From Pannonibacter sp051860505 (GTDB lineage: Bacteria; Pseudomonadota; Alphaproteobacteria; Rhizobiales; Stappiaceae): DNA of 64,000 bases. The notes under the pieces were generated by a model. That model worked only from the letters and a program-made list of their open reading frames with translations. It was not told the DNA's origin and ran no database searches. Of the stretch, positions 62,864 through 64,000 are shown one piece after another. A program made the translations under genes and the position numbers. The stretch covers positions 1 to 64,000 of the forward strand of contig NZ_JBHYDX010000013.1 of the NCBI RefSeq assembly GCF_051860505.1. The letters run 5' to 3'. Every line of letters begins with the position of its first letter. Position 1 is the first letter of the stretch.

Positions 62864-64000
62864 TCAGGCAAAGAACTTCTGCGCCTTCAACAAGGCCTCA
62901 ACCAGCACATCGACTTCCTCGAATGTGTTGTAAAGGCCGAAGCTGGCGCGACAGGTGGAAGTGACGCCATAGCGTGCGAGCAGCGGCTGGGCGCAATGGG
63001 TGCCCGCCCGGACAGCGACACCCGAGCGATCAATGATGGTGGCGACATCATGGGCATGGGCGCCCTGCATTTCGAAAGCGATAATTGCGCCCTTGCCGGG
63101 TGCGCTGCCAAAGACGCGCAACGAATTGATGCCCGACAGCCGCACCATGGCATAGTCCAGAAGCGCGGCCTCGTGACGGGCGATGTTGTCTCGGCCAAGG
63201 CTCTCCATGTAGGTCAGTGCGGCACCGAGCCCGATCGCCTGGACGATCGGAGGCGTGCCGGCCTCGAAGCGATGCGGCGGATTTGCGTAACTGACGATGT
63301 CTTCGGTCACCTCGGCAATCATCTCGCCGCCACCGCAGAACGGGCGCATGGCCTTCAGCGCCTCCATCTTGCCGTAGAGCACGCCGATGCCGGTCGGGCC
63401 GTAGACCTTGTGGCCGGTGAAGACATAGAAGTCGCAGTCGATGTCGCGCACGTCGACCGGCATGTGCACGGCGGCCTGGCTGCCGTCGACCAGCACCTTG
63501 ATGCCGCGCGCATGGGCAATCCGGCAGATCTCCTTCACCGGCACCACGGTGCCCAGCACGTTGGACATGTGGGTGATGGCAACCAGCTTGGTCCGGTCCG
63601 TCAGCGCAGCCTCGAAGGCGTCGAGGTCAAAGGAGCCGTCCTCGCGCACATAGACCCATTTCAGCACCGCGCCATTGCGCTCTCTGTGGAAGTGCCAGGG
63701 CACGATGTTGGAGTGGTGCTCCATGATCGACAGGACAATCTCGTCGCCCGGCCCGAAGGTCTCCGGCCCGAGGCCGTAGGAAACCAGATTGATGGCCTCG
63801 GTGGTCGAGCGGGTGAAGATGATCTCGTCGCCGCTGCCGGCGTTCAGGAAGCGGCGAACGGTCTCGCGGGCAGCCTCATACGCTTCAGTCGCGGCATTTG
63901 AAAGAAAGTGCAAGCCACGGTGAACATTGGCATATTCACTGGAATACGCCTTCACCATCGCGTCGATCACGGCCTGTGGCTTCTGGGCCGAGGCGCCGTT
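62864..64000 (-). CDS. sufS: Cysteine desulfurase SufS (5' end outside the window)
   Basis: PLP-dependent enzyme that takes sulfur from cysteine for Fe-S assembly. At least 378 residues are in the window; the first visible residues are NGASAQKPQAVIDAM, so only about 25-35 N-terminal residues are missing beyond 64000. The PLP lysine lies in YVFTGHKVYGPTGIG, the catalytic Cys in RAGTHCAQPLL, and EHHSNIVPW holds the cofactor-binding His. A GTG at 63970 is internal. It is followed by sufT with a 10-bp gap. Confidence 0.96.
   Translation of the reverse strand, partial: NGASAQKPQAVIDAMVKAYSSEYANVHRGLHFLSNAATEAYEAARETVRRFLNAGSGDEIIFTRSTTEAINLVSYGLGPETFGPGDEIVLSIMEHHSNIVPWHFHRERNGAVLKWVYVREDGSFDLDAFEAALTDRTKLVAITHMSNVLGTVVPVKEICRIAHARGIKVLVDGSQAAVHMPVDVRDIDCDFYVFTGHKVYGPTGIGVLYGKMEALKAMRPFCGGGEMIAEVTEDIVSYANPPHRFEAGTPPIVQAIGLGAALTYMESLGRDNIARHEAALLDYAMVRLSGINSLRVFGSAPGKGAIIAFEMQGAHAHDVATIIDRSGVAVRAGTHCAQPLLARYGVTSTCRASFGLYNTFEEVDVLVEALLKAQKFFA

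Overview
The window is chromosomal DNA from an alphaproteobacterium, most likely a member of the Hyphomicrobiales (Rhizobiales), possibly near the Stappia/Labrenzia/Pannonibacter group. That placement is an inference. It rests on high GC content, an alphaproteobacterial SOS box (GTTC-N7-GTTC), an ExoR homologue, DUF1127 genes linked to CCUCCUCCC-loop RNAs, and conserved gene order (nagZ-scpAB-tatABC-serS-surE-pcm-nlpD and yajC-secD-secF). No phage, integrase, transposase, CRISPR array, rRNA or recognisable tRNA was seen. The DNA is almost all housekeeping genes.

Layout. 1-822: three tandem copies of a 274-bp non-coding unit, each carrying a 27-nt inverted repeat. 0.9-6.2 kb: eno and kdsA (minus strand), then galU, a nucleotide-sugar dehydrogenase and a secreted DUF4864 protein (plus strand); these concern glycolysis and sugar precursors for LPS and polysaccharide. 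6.2-14.3 kb: a minus-strand run coaD, two cyclophilins, queA, tgt, with two small exported proteins and gyrA upstream; marC diverges from gyrA. 15-21.4 kb: an RND efflux pump with its adaptor and a large L,D-transpeptidase. 21.7-26 kb: a 13-bp minisatellite, ssb and uvrA diverging around an SOS box.

26.0-27.3 kb is the most unusual part. Two 49-residue DUF1127 genes stand in tandem, each followed by a cluster of three hairpins whose loops expose CCTCCTCCC (anti-Shine-Dalgarno-like). This matches the 'cuckoo'/CcsR small-RNA family known from Rhodobacter, here as two modules.

27.3-36.5 kb: a lipoprotein, trmFO, homologues of the mitochondrial complex I assembly factors NDUFAF6 and NDUFAF3 directly downstream of secF, then secD, yajC, a DUF815 ATPase and an NlpD/DipM-like factor. 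36.6-44.8 kb: pcm, surE, serS, tatCBA, an Fbp-type ABC ATPase, scpB, scpA, nagZ. 44.9-53 kb: an esterase, a SPOR-domain protein, argS, dgt, the Fe-S carrier erpA and xthA. 53-64 kb: a small exported protein, exoR, parE, a sulfotransferase-like protein, a DEAD-box helicase, a GGDEF protein, and a sufS-sufT-sufA-tenA run cut by the right edge.

Many genes serve the envelope: Sec and Tat export, peptidoglycan remodelling and recycling (L,D-transpeptidase, NlpD, NagZ, SPOR), precursor sugars and ExoR signalling. DNA topology and repair (gyrA, parE, uvrA, ssb, xthA, dgt, scpAB) and Fe-S assembly form two more groups. Residue-level oddities include a Tgt lacking most canonical zinc ligands, a KdsA of the metal-dependent type and a GGDEF protein with an altered I-site.
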